64,000 nt of DNA, taken from NCBI RefSeq assembly GCF_000576635.1, contig NZ_AVFL01000007.1, positions 186,001-250,000 of the forward strand. Direction: 5' to 3'. Source of the DNA: Skermanella stibiiresistens SB22. Its GTDB lineage: Bacteria; Pseudomonadota; Alphaproteobacteria; Azospirillales; Azospirillaceae. This document shows positions 1 to 9,326 of the stretch, in pieces. The stretch's first letter is position 1. Each line of letters begins with the position of its first letter. The notes beneath the pieces were generated by a model. That model was not told the DNA's origin, ran no database searches, and was given only the letters and a program-made list of their open reading frames with translations. The translations under genes and the position numbers were made by a program.

Positions 1-1051
1 CCGTCGTCTCGGTTTGGCCATAGCCGTCGCGGATCGTGATGCCCCAGGCCGCCCGCACGGTGTCGATCACCTCGGGATTGAGCGGTTCCCCCGCCCCGAT
101 CAGGTCGCGCAGCTTGACCGGATAGCGCTTGAGGTCCTCCTGGATGAACAGACGCCACACGGTCGGCGGCGCGCACAGCGTGGTGACGCCGCAACGGGCG
201 ATCACCGACAACATGTCGGGCGCCGAGAACCGCTTGTAGATGTGGATGAAGACGGTGGCCCCGGCGTTCCACGGCGCGAAGAAATTGCTCCACGCGTGCT
301 TGGCCCAGCCGGGCGAACTGATGTTCAGGTGGATGTCACCGGGTTTCAGGCCAAGCCAATAGAGCGTCGACAGGTGGCCGACCGGATAGCTGCGGTGGCT
401 GTGCTCGACCAGCTTCGCCTTGGCCGTGGTGCCCGAGGTGAAGTAGAGCAGCAGCGGGTCGTCGGCGCGGGTGATGCCATCGGGCTCGAAATTGGCGGGA
501 GCGTCATAGGCGTCCTCGAACCGCGACCAGCCCTCCGGTGCCGCGCCACCACCCACCACCGCGATCTTGGTATAGTCGCCGGGCAGATCGGCGAACTTGC
601 CGGCATCCTCGGCGCCCGCGATGACATGGGCGACCCGGCCGCGCTCGATCCGGTCGGCCAGATCCTCCGTGTTGAGCAGTGTCGTGCTCGGAATCAGCAC
701 GGCGCCCAGCTTGATCGCCGCCAGCATGGTCTCCCACAGCGGCGCCACGTTGCCCAGCATCAGCAGGATCGAATCGCCGCGCCGGACACCTTGAACCCGC
801 AAGTGGTTGGCGACGCGGTTGGAGCGTTCCGCCATCTGGGCGAAGCTCAGCTTGGTCTCGGCGCCACCCTCCTCCACGATCCACAGGGCGGTCGCGTCGT
901 TGCCACGCGCCATTGGGTCGAAATAGTCCAGCGCCCAGTTGAAGGTCTCGAACTCCGGCCAGCGGAAATCGCGGTAGGCGGTGTCGTAATCCTCGCGATG
1001 TTCGATCAGGAAATCGCGCGCTTTCAGGAATTCCGCTCCGGGCGTCGTCAT
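1..1051 (-). CDS. AMP-dependent acyl-CoA synthetase, C-terminus cut by window edge
   Basis: This is the N-terminal 350 residues of an ANL-superfamily acyl-CoA synthetase, which activates a carboxylic acid with ATP and joins it to CoA. The phosphate-binding motif lies near residue 195 and reads TSGTTAKAK, a variant of the usual TSGTTGxPK. GEPLNPE (about 321-327) and DGYGQTETT (about 342-350) match the A4/A5 region. The C-terminal lid domain lies beyond the window. The ATG at 1051 follows a purine-rich AAAGAG. The gene diverges from an SDR and a cupin gene, which suggests a shared catabolic role; the acid substrate cannot be told from sequence. Its family resembles medium-chain or aryl acyl-CoA synthetases. 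Confidence 0.88.
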   Translation of the reverse strand, partial: MTTPGAEFLKARDFLIEHREDYDTAYRDFRWPEFETFNWALDYFDPMARGNDATALWIVEEGGAETKLSFAQMAERSNRVANHLRVQGVRRGDSILLMLGNVAPLWETMLAAIKLGAVLIPSTTLLNTEDLADRIERGRVAHVIAGAEDAGKFADLPGDYTKIAVVGGGAAPEGWSRFEDAYDAPANFEPDGITRADDPLLLYFTSGTTAKAKLVEHSHRSYPVGHLSTLYWLGLKPGDIHLNISSPGWAKHAWSNFFAPWNAGATVFIHIYKRFSAPDMLSVIARCGVTTLCAPPTVWRLFIQEDLKRYPVKLRDLIGAGEPLNPEVIDTVRAAWGITIRDGYGQTETT

Positions 1052-1186
1052 CTCTTTGGTGTCCTCCGTCCCCTTGGGGTCCAATGCCGGTTGCCGGCTC
1101 CCTTATTCGGGCCCCCTTATTCGAAACGGGAGTGTAGGGGCTTGGGGTCGGGTCTGTCCATCGACGCCAAGCTGGGATATTGATGG

Positions 1187-1219
1187 TTGGTGGACACCAC
1201 AAGTTGGTGTCCAAACCAA
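1187..1219. promoter_or_regulatory. Inverted repeat operator between divergent acyl-CoA synthetase and SDR genes
   Basis: TGGACACCA at 1191-1199 is the exact reverse complement of TGGTGTCCA at 1205-1213, with a 5-base spacer. It is flanked by TTGGT on the left (1187) and ACCAA on the right (1215-1219). TGGT/ACCA half sites are typical of GntR-family operators of the FadR type, so a regulator of that family is a reasonable guess. No regulator gene lies in the visible neighbourhood. The site sits in the roughly 210-base divergent promoter region. Confidence 0.55.
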
Positions 1220-1260
1220 TAAACGGCGAACCAATTCCAAGACGGGGGAAACACGCCCAG

Positions 1261-1989
1261 ATGCAAGACGCATCTCCTTTCGACATTTCCGGACGCCACG
1301 CGCTGGTCACCGGCGGCACCAGCGGAATCGGCGCCGCCATCGCGGCGGGACTGGCCGAGGCGGGCTGCCATGTCACGGCGGCCGGCCTGATCGGTGATGG
1401 CGTGCCAGCCGATCCGACCGGGCCGGTCCAGACCGTCGCGCTTGACGTCACGGACGCGGCGGCGGTCGAGCGACTGGTCGGGGGCCTGGACCGGCTGGAC
1501 ATCGTGGTCAACGCCGCCGGTGTCATCAAGCGCGCCGCCGAGTTCGACCTGGAGACCTTCGAGCGGGTGCTCGATGTCAACCTGACCGGCGCGATGCGGG
1601 TCTGCACCGCCTGCCGCCCGCTGCTGGCCCGGCGAGGCGGCGCCATCGTCAACCTCGCCTCGATGCTGAGCTTCTTCGGCGGCGGTCTGGTGCCGGCCTA
1701 CAGCGCCAGCAAGGGCGGCATCGCGCAACTGACCAAGAGCCTCGCCATCGCCTGGGCGACCGACGGCATCCGGGTCAACGCGGTGGCGCCGGGCTGGATC
1801 GCCACGCCGCTGACCCAAGGGCTCCAAGACGATCCCGAACGTTCGCGGGCCATCCTGGCGCGCACCCCGATGAACCGGTGGGGCACGCCCCAGGATCTTA
1901 CCGGCGCCGTGATCTTCCTGTGCTCCCCCGCGGCCGCCTTCGTCACCGGCACCGTGCTGCCAGTCGACGGCGGCTACCTGATTTCCTGA
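1261..1989 (+). CDS. Short-chain dehydrogenase/reductase
   Basis: A 242-residue classical SDR that would oxidise an alcohol or reduce a ketone with NAD(P). It has the Rossmann motif TGGTSGIG (17-24), NAAG (84-87), and the catalytic Ser134, Tyr147 and Lys151 (YSASKGG). The C-terminus ends in the common PVDGGY. The ATG at 1261 is chosen because it sits about ten bases after GGGGGAA and gives the normal family N-terminus; an in-frame TTG/ATG at 1180-1183 would put the start inside the inverted repeat. The cupin gene begins 17 bases after the stop, so the two are very likely co-transcribed. The substrate is unknown. Confidence 0.9.
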   Translation: MQDASPFDISGRHALVTGGTSGIGAAIAAGLAEAGCHVTAAGLIGDGVPADPTGPVQTVALDVTDAAAVERLVGGLDRLDIVVNAAGVIKRAAEFDLETFERVLDVNLTGAMRVCTACRPLLARRGGAIVNLASMLSFFGGGLVPAYSASKGGIAQLTKSLAIAWATDGIRVNAVAPGWIATPLTQGLQDDPERSRAILARTPMNRWGTPQDLTGAVIFLCSPAAAFVTGTVLPVDGGYLIS

Positions 1990-2006
1990 AGGAAAAGGAA
2001 TCTCCG

Positions 2007-2519
2007 ATGCTCGACCAAAGCAAGATGCCCTACCAGCTGCCGTTCCCGACCGAGGCCGCGACCGAGATCGTCGTTCCGTCGGTGGTGCCGGAGGACGAGC
2101 GCGTCTGGGTGCCGCAGATGGAGAACGTATGGTTCCGCCCGCTCTGCCTGCACACCGGCCAGGGATACTGGATCAACCTGCTGCGGGTGCGCAAATCGGG
2201 CGTGCTGAGTCGCCACCGCCACCCCGCCCCCGTGCACGGCTTCGTGCTGCGCGGCAGGTGGCATTACCTGGAGCACGACTGGGTGGCGAACGAGGGCGGC
2301 TATGTCTTCGAGCCGCCGGGCGAGACCCACACGCTGGTGGTACCCGACGACGTGCCGGAGATGATCACGCTGTTCCACATCACCGGCTGCATGATCTACG
2401 TCGATCCCTGGGGCAAGCAGACCGGCTACGAGGATGTCTTCACCAAGATCGACATGTGCCGCCGGCACTATGTCGAAACCGGCCTTGGCGCCGATTTCGT
2501 CGATCAGTTCATCCGCTGA
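2007..2519 (+). CDS. Cupin protein, 2,4'-dihydroxyacetophenone dioxygenase-like
   Basis: A 170-residue single-domain cupin. The first metal-binding motif is visible as His70, His72 and His77 (HRHPAPVH) and the second as His108 (PPGETHT), which gives a plausible Fe(II) site. The pattern resembles the 2,4'-dihydroxyacetophenone dioxygenase family, which cleaves C-C bonds in aryl ketones. It follows the SDR by 17 bases with GGAAAAGGAA before the ATG. With the neighbouring SDR and acyl-CoA synthetase this suggests a small pathway that oxidises an alcohol or ketone, splits it and activates the resulting acid. The true substrate is not known, and this could instead be a regulatory or isomerase cupin. 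Confidence 0.75.
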   Translation: MLDQSKMPYQLPFPTEAATEIVVPSVVPEDERVWVPQMENVWFRPLCLHTGQGYWINLLRVRKSGVLSRHRHPAPVHGFVLRGRWHYLEHDWVANEGGYVFEPPGETHTLVVPDDVPEMITLFHITGCMIYVDPWGKQTGYEDVFTKIDMCRRHYVETGLGADFVDQFIR

Positions 2520-2567
2520 ACGATGGGAGGGAGAGCGGCGCGTTCCCTCCCGCCCATATCCAACGGA

Positions 2568-3227
2568 TCAAGCCGAAGTGTCGACCCGGCTGACCGGCTC
2601 GTCGGCGCCCCGCTTGGCAGCGCCGACCATCGCCTCGCGCAGCAGGCGACCATGGATGGTGTAGCCTTCCTGGAGCACCTGGACGATGGTGCCGCCCGGC
2701 TTGCCGGTGTTCTCGACCTCGAACACGACCTGATGGAAGTTCGGGTCGAACTGCTCGCCCAACGCCTCCATCCGCTTGATGCCGGCGCGGTCGAACGCGG
2801 CCTGGAGCTGGCGCTCGGTCGCCTCGACGCCGGTCAGCAGGTTCTTCAGGGCCTCGTCCTGCTCGCGCTGTTCCGGGGTGACCGCCTCGACCGCGCGGCG
2901 CAGGTTGTCGGCGACGGCGACCAGCTCCTTGGCGAAGCTGCTGACCGCGTATTTGGCGGTGTCCTCGCGCTCGCGCTGGGCGCGGCGGCGCATGTTCTCG
3001 GTCTCGGCGAGGTTCCGCAGAAGCTGATCCTTCAGGCTCGCGACCTCGGCTTCCAGCGCCGCTGCGCGGTCATCCTTCCGGGAGCCGTCCTGGCCCTCCG
3101 AACCATTGGATGCCGGCTCGCCGGACGCCTGGGCGGCGTCGTGTTCGTGGCCCTTCGCGTCTGGCCCGGCGTCCGCCTGGGTGGCCTCGGGTTCGGCTTC
3201 GGTGGGCTTCTTCTGGGGATCGTTCAT
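2568..3227 (-). CDS. grpE: Nucleotide exchange factor GrpE
   Basis: A 219-residue GrpE that releases ADP from DnaK in the cytoplasmic chaperone cycle. The first 65 or so residues are an acidic, low-complexity tail, followed by the long coiled-coil helix (about 70-125, with LLRNLAETENMRRRAQRE) and the C-terminal beta domain carrying the typical GGTIVQVLQEGYTIHGRLLR. Length is normal for alphaproteobacteria. It lies 73 bases downstream of hrcA on the same strand, a common heat-shock pairing, and may be read from the hrcA promoter. Confidence 0.97.
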   Translation of the reverse strand: MNDPQKKPTEAEPEATQADAGPDAKGHEHDAAQASGEPASNGSEGQDGSRKDDRAAALEAEVASLKDQLLRNLAETENMRRRAQREREDTAKYAVSSFAKELVAVADNLRRAVEAVTPEQREQDEALKNLLTGVEATERQLQAAFDRAGIKRMEALGEQFDPNFHQVVFEVENTGKPGGTIVQVLQEGYTIHGRLLREAMVGAAKRGADEPVSRVDTSA

Positions 3228-3300
3228 GGCAAGTACTCGGTCCGTGACTCTATGGGTGTCTGAATAGCGGGTTATCGATCAAATCTCACGCCCGGGCTGG

Positions 3301-4335
3301 TCACCCGAGCAGGCGGCCGATCACCTTGGCGGTATAATCGACCATGGGAATGATGCGGGCGTAATTGATCCGGGTCGGACCGATCACGCCGATGGCGCCG
3401 ACGATCTGCTCCCGGCTGTCCTGGTAGGGCGCTATGATCATCGAACATCCGGCATGGCTGAACAACGTGTTCTCCGCCCCGATGAAGATCTGCACGCCCT
3501 CCGCCTTGTTGGCGGCGTCGAGCAGGCGCAGCATCGCCTCCTTGGTCTCCAGCGCCTCGAACAAGGCGCGGATGCGTTCCAGATCGGAAAGGGCGGTCAC
3601 GTCGTCAAGCAGTTTCGCCTGCCCGCGCACGATCAGATGCCCGGTCGAGCCGGAACCGGCCCAGGTCGCCAGCCCCGCCTCCACCACCCGGGACGACAGC
3701 TCGTCCAGCTGGGTGCGCTGGTCATCGATCTCCCGGACCACGGCGGTCTTGGCCTCGTCAAGGGTGCGGCCGATCAGCTTGGCGTTCAGGTAGTTGGACG
3801 CGGTCTGGAGGGTCGAGCCGGGCATGCCCAGGGGCACCTCGACCACCCGGTTCTCGACCAGCCCGTCCTCCGTCACCAGCACGACAAGCGCCCGGCCTGG
3901 CGCCAGATTGACGAACTCGATGTGCTTCAAGGCGCGGTCGGTCTTGGGTGCCAGCACCAGCCCGGCGCAGCTCGACAGGCCGGACAGCATCGACGACGCC
4001 TCGGCCAGCACGTCGGGCAGGCTGCGGCCGGACGTGGCGCATTTGGCGTCGATGCTTTCCCGCTCCTGCTCCGACAAAGCGCCGATCTCGAGCAGGCCGT
4101 GGACGAAGAGCCGCAGGCCGGCCTCGGTCGGCAATCGCCCAGCGGAGGTGTGGGGGGCGTAGAGCAGCCCCAGATCCTCCAGGTCGGCCATGACGTTGCG
4201 AATCGTCGCGGGCGACAGGGGAATGCCGAGCCGTCGTGAAATCGTGCGTGAACCGATCGGTTCGCCCGTTTCCACATAGGCATCGACGATGGTGCGGAAG
4301 ATATCTCGTGAGCGCTGGTTCAGTTCGCTGATCAT
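3301..4335 (-). CDS. hrcA: Heat-inducible transcription repressor HrcA
   Basis: HrcA represses class I heat-shock genes by binding CIRCE elements and is itself folded by GroEL. The protein has an N-terminal winged helix (SRTISRRLGIPLSPATIRN), a GAF-like middle and the C-terminal signature IGPTRINYARIIPMVDYTA. The ATG at 4335 (MISELNQRSRDIF) is preferred because it matches the usual family N-terminus and gives 344 residues. A TTG at 4377 would add 14 residues. No CIRCE element (TTAGCACTC-N9-GAGTGCTAA) was seen in the window, so its targets must lie elsewhere. Confidence 0.95.
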   Translation of the reverse strand: MISELNQRSRDIFRTIVDAYVETGEPIGSRTISRRLGIPLSPATIRNVMADLEDLGLLYAPHTSAGRLPTEAGLRLFVHGLLEIGALSEQERESIDAKCATSGRSLPDVLAEASSMLSGLSSCAGLVLAPKTDRALKHIEFVNLAPGRALVVLVTEDGLVENRVVEVPLGMPGSTLQTASNYLNAKLIGRTLDEAKTAVVREIDDQRTQLDELSSRVVEAGLATWAGSGSTGHLIVRGQAKLLDDVTALSDLERIRALFEALETKEAMLRLLDAANKAEGVQIFIGAENTLFSHAGCSMIIAPYQDSREQIVGAIGVIGPTRINYARIIPMVDYTAKVIGRLLG

Positions 4336-4412
4336 CTGTGCTTGGACAACGCTGACGGCACGATGTTCGGCCTCCAAGCCGGTTACCGCCGATCGTGATG
4401 ACCGGACCCCGC

Positions 4413-4441
4413 AATGTAGTCGTGCCCCTGTCCCGAATCAA
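4413..4441 (-). promoter_or_regulatory. Candidate promoter of hrcA-grpE
   Basis: Read on the minus strand there is TTGATT (4441-4436) and TACATT (4418-4413) with a 17-base spacer, which is close to the general sigma-70 pattern. It lies about 75 bases upstream of the favoured hrcA start. This is a pattern match only. Confidence 0.4.
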
Positions 4442-4550
4442 CGGTGGCGCCTTGAATGCCAACCGGACCGGACTGGACTGTGACCGGCCGAGCGGCTAGC
4501 TTGACCTCGCATTCTCCCTTACTCGCACTCTTTTCGACGGAACACAGCAC

Positions 4551-5267
4551 ATGCGCCCCTCCGGCCGCCTTCCCGACGCCCTGCGTCAGATCAGCCTGGA
4601 ACCGGGCTTCTCGAAATACGCCGAGGGCTCCTGCCTCGCCAAGTTCGGCGACACCCATGTGCTGTGCACCGCCAGCGTCGACGAGCGGGTGCCGCCCTTC
4701 CTGCGCAACACCGGCCTTGGCTGGGTCACGGCGGAATACGGCATGCTGCCGCGCTCGACCGGCAGCCGCACCGACCGCGAGGCCGCCAAGGGCCGCCAGT
4801 CCGGCCGCACCCAGGAGATCCAGCGCCTGATCGGCCGCTCGCTCCGCGCGGTGACCAACCGGTCCGGCATGGGCGAGACCCAGATCAAGGTCGACTGCGA
4901 CGTGATCCAGGCCGATGGCGGAACCCGCACGGCGGCGATCACCGGCAGCTACGTCGCCCTCTACCTCGCGTTCAAGCATTTGGTGGAGATCGGCAAGCTC
5001 AAGTCGATTCCGATGACCGACTCGGTGGCCGGCATCTCGGCCGGGCTCTACAAGGGCGTGGCCGTGCTCGACCTGGATTATGACGAGGACTCGACGGCGC
5101 AGGCCGACACCAATTTCGTGCTGACCGGCACCGGCGGCATCGTCGAGGTCCAGGGCACCGCCGAGGACAAGCCGTTCAGCCAGGACCAGTTCATGGAACT
5201 GCTGCAACTGGCCCAGAAGGGCGTCGCGGAGCTGACCCAGATCCAGAAGGCGGCGCTGGGTCTCTAA
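4551..5267 (+). CDS. rph: Ribonuclease PH
   Basis: A 238-residue phosphorolytic 3'-5' exoribonuclease that trims tRNA 3' ends. It contains the usual [15 protein letters not shown] region and the conserved [22 protein letters not shown] segment, followed by the acidic LDLDYDEDS. Length and start are typical. It diverges from hrcA and is followed after 48 bases by rdgB, then hemW, a gene order widely conserved in alphaproteobacteria. Confidence 0.97.
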   Translation: MRPSGRLPDALRQISLEPGFSKYAEGSCLAKFGDTHVLCTASVDERVPPFLRNTGLGWVTAEYGMLPRSTGSRTDREAAKGRQSGRTQEIQRLIGRSLRAVTNRSGMGETQIKVDCDVIQADGGTRTAAITGSYVALYLAFKHLVEIGKLKSIPMTDSVAGISAGLYKGVAVLDLDYDEDSTAQADTNFVLTGTGGIVEVQGTAEDKPFSQDQFMELLQLAQKGVAELTQIQKAALGL

Positions 5268-5315
5268 GAGAGCCATCACGTTATCGATCACCACAACCGG
5301 GAACCGGGAGTTCCG

Positions 5316-5909
5316 ATGATCAGGAAGTTCGATGGCGACACGCTGGTGGTCGCCAGCCACAACAAGGGGAAGGTCCGCGAGATCGCGGCGCTGCTCGGCC
5401 CCTATGTGGCGACGTTCCGCTCGGCGGCGGAACTCGACCTGCCCGAGCCGGAGGAGACCGGCGACACCTTCATCGCCAACGCGGAGTTGAAGGCCAGGGC
5501 CGCCGCCACCGCCTGCGGCCTGATCGCCCTGTCGGACGACAGCGGTCTGGTGGTGCCGGCGATCGGCGGCCAGCCCGGCATCTATTCGGCGCGCTGGGCC
5601 GGGCCGGACAAGGACTTCGCCTTCGCGATGGAGCGCGTCCATACCGAACTGGGCGATGCCGACCGCTCGGCCTATTTCGTCAGCGCCCTGACCCTGGCGT
5701 GGCCGGATGGCCATTGTGAATCGGTCGAGGGCCGGGTCTATGGCACGCTGGTCTGGCCGCCGCGCGGGGCCAACGGCTTCGGCTATGACCCGATGTTCAT
5801 GCCGGACGGCCACGCCGTCACCTTCGGCGAGATGGACCCGGACGAGAAGCACCGGATGAGCCATCGCGCCGACGCCTTCCGCCAGCTGGTGGAGCGGTGT
5901 TTCGGTTGA
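5316..5909 (+). CDS. rdgB: RdgB/HAM1 non-canonical purine NTP pyrophosphatase
   Basis: A 197-residue house-cleaning enzyme that hydrolyses dITP, ITP and XTP to monophosphates and keeps deaminated purines out of DNA. It shows the family signatures [10 protein letters not shown] near the N-terminus, [10 protein letters not shown] with the catalytic acidic residues, and GFGYDPMF. Its last 13 bases overlap the start of hemW, so translation of the two is probably coupled. Confidence 0.96.
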   Translation: MIRKFDGDTLVVASHNKGKVREIAALLGPYVATFRSAAELDLPEPEETGDTFIANAELKARAAATACGLIALSDDSGLVVPAIGGQPGIYSARWAGPDKDFAFAMERVHTELGDADRSAYFVSALTLAWPDGHCESVEGRVYGTLVWPPRGANGFGYDPMFMPDGHAVTFGEMDPDEKHRMSHRADAFRQLVERCFG

Positions 5910-7081
5910 CCCCACTTGACCCTGGCCTCGACCCTGGTTTCGGCATCTACGTCCACTGGCCATTCTGTCTGGCCAAATGCCCTTACTGCGACTTCAACAG
6001 CCATGTCAGGGACTCGGTCGACCATGACCGCTGGCGGGAAGCGCTGCTGCGGGAGCTGGACCATTACGCCGATGTGACGGCGGACCGCACCGTCACCTCG
6101 ATCTTCTTCGGCGGCGGCACGCCCTCGCTGATGAACCCCGCAACCGTCGCCGCCGTGATCGAGCGGGTGGCCCAGCGCTGGAAGACCGCTCCCGGGCTGG
6201 AGATCACGCTGGAAGCCAACCCGACCTCGGTCGAGGCGACCCGTTTCCAGGGCTTCCGCGCCGCCGGGGTCAACCGTGTCTCGCTGGGCATCCAGGCGCT
6301 GGACGACCAGTCCCTGAAGTTCCTCGGCCGCGCCCACAGCGCGTCGGAGGCGCTTGGCGCGATTGGGTTGGCCGCCCGGCAGTTCGACCGCTTCTCGTTC
6401 GACCTGATCTACGCCCGCCCCAACCAGTCGGTCGCGGCGTGGGAAGCGGAGTTGAAGCGGGCGCTGGACCACGCGGTCGGGCATCTGTCGGTCTATCAGC
6501 TGACCATCGAGGAAGGCACCCGCTTCCACACGCTCCACAATCGCGGCGACTTCGTCCTGCCGGACGACGAGTTGGCGGGCGATCTGTTCGAGGCGACCCA
6601 GGCGCTGCTGACCGGGGCCGGGTTGCCGGCCTACGAGATCAGCAACCACGCCCGTCCCGGCGAGGAGTCGCGCCACAACCTGACCTATTGGCGCTATGGC
6701 GACTATGTCGGGATCGGTCCCGGCGCCCACGGCCGGCTGACGCTGGACGGCGCCAAGCACGCGACGAGGGCGCATCGCGCGCCGGAGATCTGGCTCGACC
6801 GGGTCGACCGCCACGGCCATGGCGGTCACGCCGCCGAGCCAGTGGCGCCCGCCGAGCGCGCCGTAGAGCTGCTGATGATGGGGTTGCGCTTGGCCGAAGG
6901 TGTCCCGCTCGCCAGGCTGGAGGCGGAATCGGGACAACCCTTCGCCCAATCGCTCGACGCCGCCGGGTTGGATCGCATGATCGCCGGCGGTTTCGTCGAA
7001 CTGGCCGATGACCGGCTCCGCGCCACGGCGGCGGGCCGGCAGCGGCTCAACGCGCTGCTGGCCCAACTCCTCCACGCCTGA
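5897..7081 (+). CDS. hemW: Radical SAM haem chaperone HemW
   Basis: A 394-residue radical SAM protein of the HemW/HemN-like family. The cluster motif is Cys24-x3-Cys28-x2-Cys31 (CLAKCPYC), with FFGGGTPS and a downstream [20 protein letters not shown] segment. HemW binds haem and passes it to target proteins; members were formerly annotated as oxygen-independent coproporphyrinogen oxidase. The GTG at 5897 overlaps rdgB by 13 bases and is the start that gives a normal N-terminus. Confidence 0.93.
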   Translation: MFRLTPLDPGLDPGFGIYVHWPFCLAKCPYCDFNSHVRDSVDHDRWREALLRELDHYADVTADRTVTSIFFGGGTPSLMNPATVAAVIERVAQRWKTAPGLEITLEANPTSVEATRFQGFRAAGVNRVSLGIQALDDQSLKFLGRAHSASEALGAIGLAARQFDRFSFDLIYARPNQSVAAWEAELKRALDHAVGHLSVYQLTIEEGTRFHTLHNRGDFVLPDDELAGDLFEATQALLTGAGLPAYEISNHARPGEESRHNLTYWRYGDYVGIGPGAHGRLTLDGAKHATRAHRAPEIWLDRVDRHGHGGHAAEPVAPAERAVELLMMGLRLAEGVPLARLEAESGQPFAQSLDAAGLDRMIAGGFVELADDRLRATAAGRQRLNALLAQLLHA

Positions 7082-7098
7082 CCCCTGACCCGCGAGCC

Positions 7099-8298
7099 TC
7101 AGTAACCGAGCGTCTGGAAGCTGGTCGGGGCGGGATCGATGACGCGGTTGCCGCTGGGAGTCACCTCCATCACCGCCAAGCCGCGGTCGACCAGACCGTC
7201 GGGACGGAGGCGGAAGATGCCGTCGACGCCGGCGAACCCGTTGGGATTGGTCAGGTTCAGAGTGTCGAACGGCGCTGGGCCGCCATTGCGGGCCAGCACG
7301 GCCGCCAGCGCCGCCGCATCGTAGGCGAGTGTGGCCAGTCGGGGCGGCTTCCGGCCATAGGTCGCCTCGAAGCGCTGCTCGAACTCGCGCCGCGCCGCCG
7401 GATCGGGTGCCGCGTACCAGCCGCCGACCAAGGCTGGCTCGGTGCCCAATGTCGGGTCGTCCCATAGGCCGGTGCCCAGCAGCTTGACCTGCGCCGGATC
7501 GACCTGGAAAGCCGGCAGCAGCGATGCGACGGACCGCAGCTTCGGTCCGCCATCGGCCAGCATGATCGCGTCGGTGCTTCCCGGACCGCCGGACGCCAGC
7601 GATTGAACCGTCGGGGACAGGTCGGTCGACGCCGGATCGTAGCGCTCCGTCCGGACGATGCGGGCGCCCGCGTCCGATGCCGCCGTGGTCAAGGCCGAGG
7701 TGACCGCCTCGCCATAGCCGTCGCGCGGCGCCATCACCGAGATCCGGTTGATGCCCTGTGACTTGGCGTAGGAGACGACGCGGCGCACCTGATTGTCGGG
7801 CGCGAAGCCGATCGTCCAGGCGCCGTTGGCGGCCTGCGTCGGGTTGTTGGAGAACGAGATCATGCTGACGCCCGCTCCCTGCACGGCGGGCCGCGCGGCA
7901 CCGACCGAGGACGAGAACAGCGGGCCCAGGATGAGCTTGGCGCCATCGGCGAGGGCGGCGCGGGCCGCCTCGCTGGCGCCGCCCGGCGTGCCTTTGGTAT
8001 CACGGGGCACCAACTGGAAATCGTCATCGCCAAGGTCGAACAGCGCCATCTGCGCCGCGTCCAGCATGCCCTGGCCGATCTCGGCGGCATTGCCGGTCAG
8101 CGGCACCAGCAGCGCCACCTTGACCGTCCTGTCCACCGGCGAGACCGGCTGGAGCTGTTCGGAGGTGATGGGAGCGGGCACCGCTTGCGCCTGCGGTGGT
8201 TCCGGTCTTACGGTGGGCGCACAGGCGGCCAAGCCCAGCAGGCCGGCCGCCAGCCATACCGGCTTCAAGATATCTGGAAAAGTCGCCAAACGTGTCAC
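7099..8298 (-). CDS. Penicillin-binding protein activator-type lipoprotein (periplasmic binding fold)
   Basis: A lipoprotein of about 399 residues with the type I periplasmic binding fold (Peripla_BP_6), related to the C-terminal domain of LpoA-type activators and to amino-acid ABC transporter receptors. The lipobox LLGLAAC occurs about 25 residues from the start. The fold begins with VKVALLVPLTGNAAEIGQGM. The GTG at 8298 is chosen because GTGGAG stands seven bases before it and the resulting N-terminus is a proper lipoprotein signal. It is divergent from rsmI, the arrangement found in many proteobacteria (lpoA-rsmI-yraN). A transport role is less likely, as no permease is nearby. Confidence 0.85.
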   Translation of the reverse strand: MTRLATFPDILKPVWLAAGLLGLAACAPTVRPEPPQAQAVPAPITSEQLQPVSPVDRTVKVALLVPLTGNAAEIGQGMLDAAQMALFDLGDDDFQLVPRDTKGTPGGASEAARAALADGAKLILGPLFSSSVGAARPAVQGAGVSMISFSNNPTQAANGAWTIGFAPDNQVRRVVSYAKSQGINRISVMAPRDGYGEAVTSALTTAASDAGARIVRTERYDPASTDLSPTVQSLASGGPGSTDAIMLADGGPKLRSVASLLPAFQVDPAQVKLLGTGLWDDPTLGTEPALVGGWYAAPDPAARREFEQRFEATYGRKPPRLATLAYDAAALAAVLARNGGPAPFDTLNLTNPNGFAGVDGIFRLRPDGLVDRGLAVMEVTPSGNRVIDPAPTSFQTLGY

Positions 8299-8405
8299 CG
8301 ACGGACTCCACTTCGATAGGGGCGGGCGAGAACGAGGAAGGTAGCGGGGCCGACGGGTCAAGTAAACCGGACCCGCTCTCCGCCCCCGGACCGAATTCCA
8401 GACCG

Positions 8406-9326
8406 ATGGCCAAGCCGACCCCCGGCCTCTATCTGGTCGCCACTCCCATTGGCAATGCCGCTGACATAACGTTGCGCGCCTTGGCGGTGTTGCGAGCGGC
8501 CGACGCCATCGCCTGCGAGGACACCCGCGTCACCCGCAAGCTCTTGACGGCGCACGGCATCGGCACGCCGATGATCTCCTACCACGAACACAACGCGGCG
8601 CGGATGCGGCCGGTGCTGCTCGACCGCCTGGGAGCCGGCGAGACCATAGCGCTGGTCTCCGACGCCGGGACGCCGCTGATCTCCGATCCGGGGTACAAGC
8701 TGGTGCGCGACTGCGTCGAGGCGGGCTTGCCGGTGACCACCCTGCCGGGAGCCTGCGCGCCGGTGACGGCGCTGGTGCTGTCCGGTCTGCCGTCGGACCG
8801 CTTCCTGTTCGCGGGTTTCCTGCCGCCCAAATCGGCGGCGAGGCGCGCCGCCGCGCATGAGCTGGCGACCGTCCGCGCGACCCTGGTGTTCTTCGAGTCG
8901 AAGGAGCGGCTGGCGGCGGCCCTGGCCGATTTCCACGCCGTCCTCGGCGACCGCGAGGCCGCCGTGGCGCGCGAGCTGACCAAGATGTTCGAGGAGGTTC
9001 GGCGCGGCCGGCTGTCCGAGCTGGCGGCCCATTACGAGGAGCATGGCCCGCCCAAGGGCGAGATCGTCATCGTGGTCGGCCCTCCGGCCGAGGGCGACGG
9101 CGCCGCCGACGAGGCCGCCGTGGACAAGGCGCTGGCCGAGGCGATGGAGCGCATGAGCGTCCGCGACGCGGCGTCGGAGGTCGCGGCCCAGACCGGCTGG
9201 CAACGCCGTCAGGTCTACGCCCGGGCGCTGGAGCTTTCCCGCGGCGAGGCCGCCAAGAAGCCACGCGCCAAGCCCCGCCGAGAAGCCGCCGAGCCGCCTC
9301 CGGATGGTGAGGACGACGGTGGCTGA
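8406..9326 (+). CDS. rsmI: 16S rRNA (cytidine(1402)-2'-O)-methyltransferase RsmI
   Basis: RsmI methylates the ribose of C1402 in the decoding centre of 16S rRNA using SAM. The protein starts MAKPTPGLYLVATPIGNAAD, then shows EDTRVTRKLL and SDAGTPLISDPGY, all hallmarks of the tetrapyrrole-methylase-like RsmI family. A Lys/Arg/Pro-rich tail of about 30 residues follows. The ATG at 8406 is chosen because the upstream in-frame extension has no family similarity and would overlap the divergent lipoprotein gene. Its 3' end overlaps yraN by 23 bases. Confidence 0.95.
   Translation: MAKPTPGLYLVATPIGNAADITLRALAVLRAADAIACEDTRVTRKLLTAHGIGTPMISYHEHNAARMRPVLLDRLGAGETIALVSDAGTPLISDPGYKLVRDCVEAGLPVTTLPGACAPVTALVLSGLPSDRFLFAGFLPPKSAARRAAAHELATVRATLVFFESKERLAAALADFHAVLGDREAAVARELTKMFEEVRRGRLSELAAHYEEHGPPKGEIVIVVGPPAEGDGAADEAAVDKALAEAMERMSVRDAASEVAAQTGWQRRQVYARALELSRGEAAKKPRAKPRREAAEPPPDGEDDGG

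Noticed and set aside
4336-4550. CIRCE element for HrcA between hrcA and rph
   Set aside because: TTAGCACTC-N9-GAGTGCTAA or a close variant is not present in the gap.
4383-5963. A long open frame of about 526 codons on the minus strand opposite rph and rdgB
   Set aside because: Low-complexity Arg/Gly/Asp-rich translation, no family similarity, and complete overlap with two well-supported genes. GC-rich DNA yields many such antisense frames.
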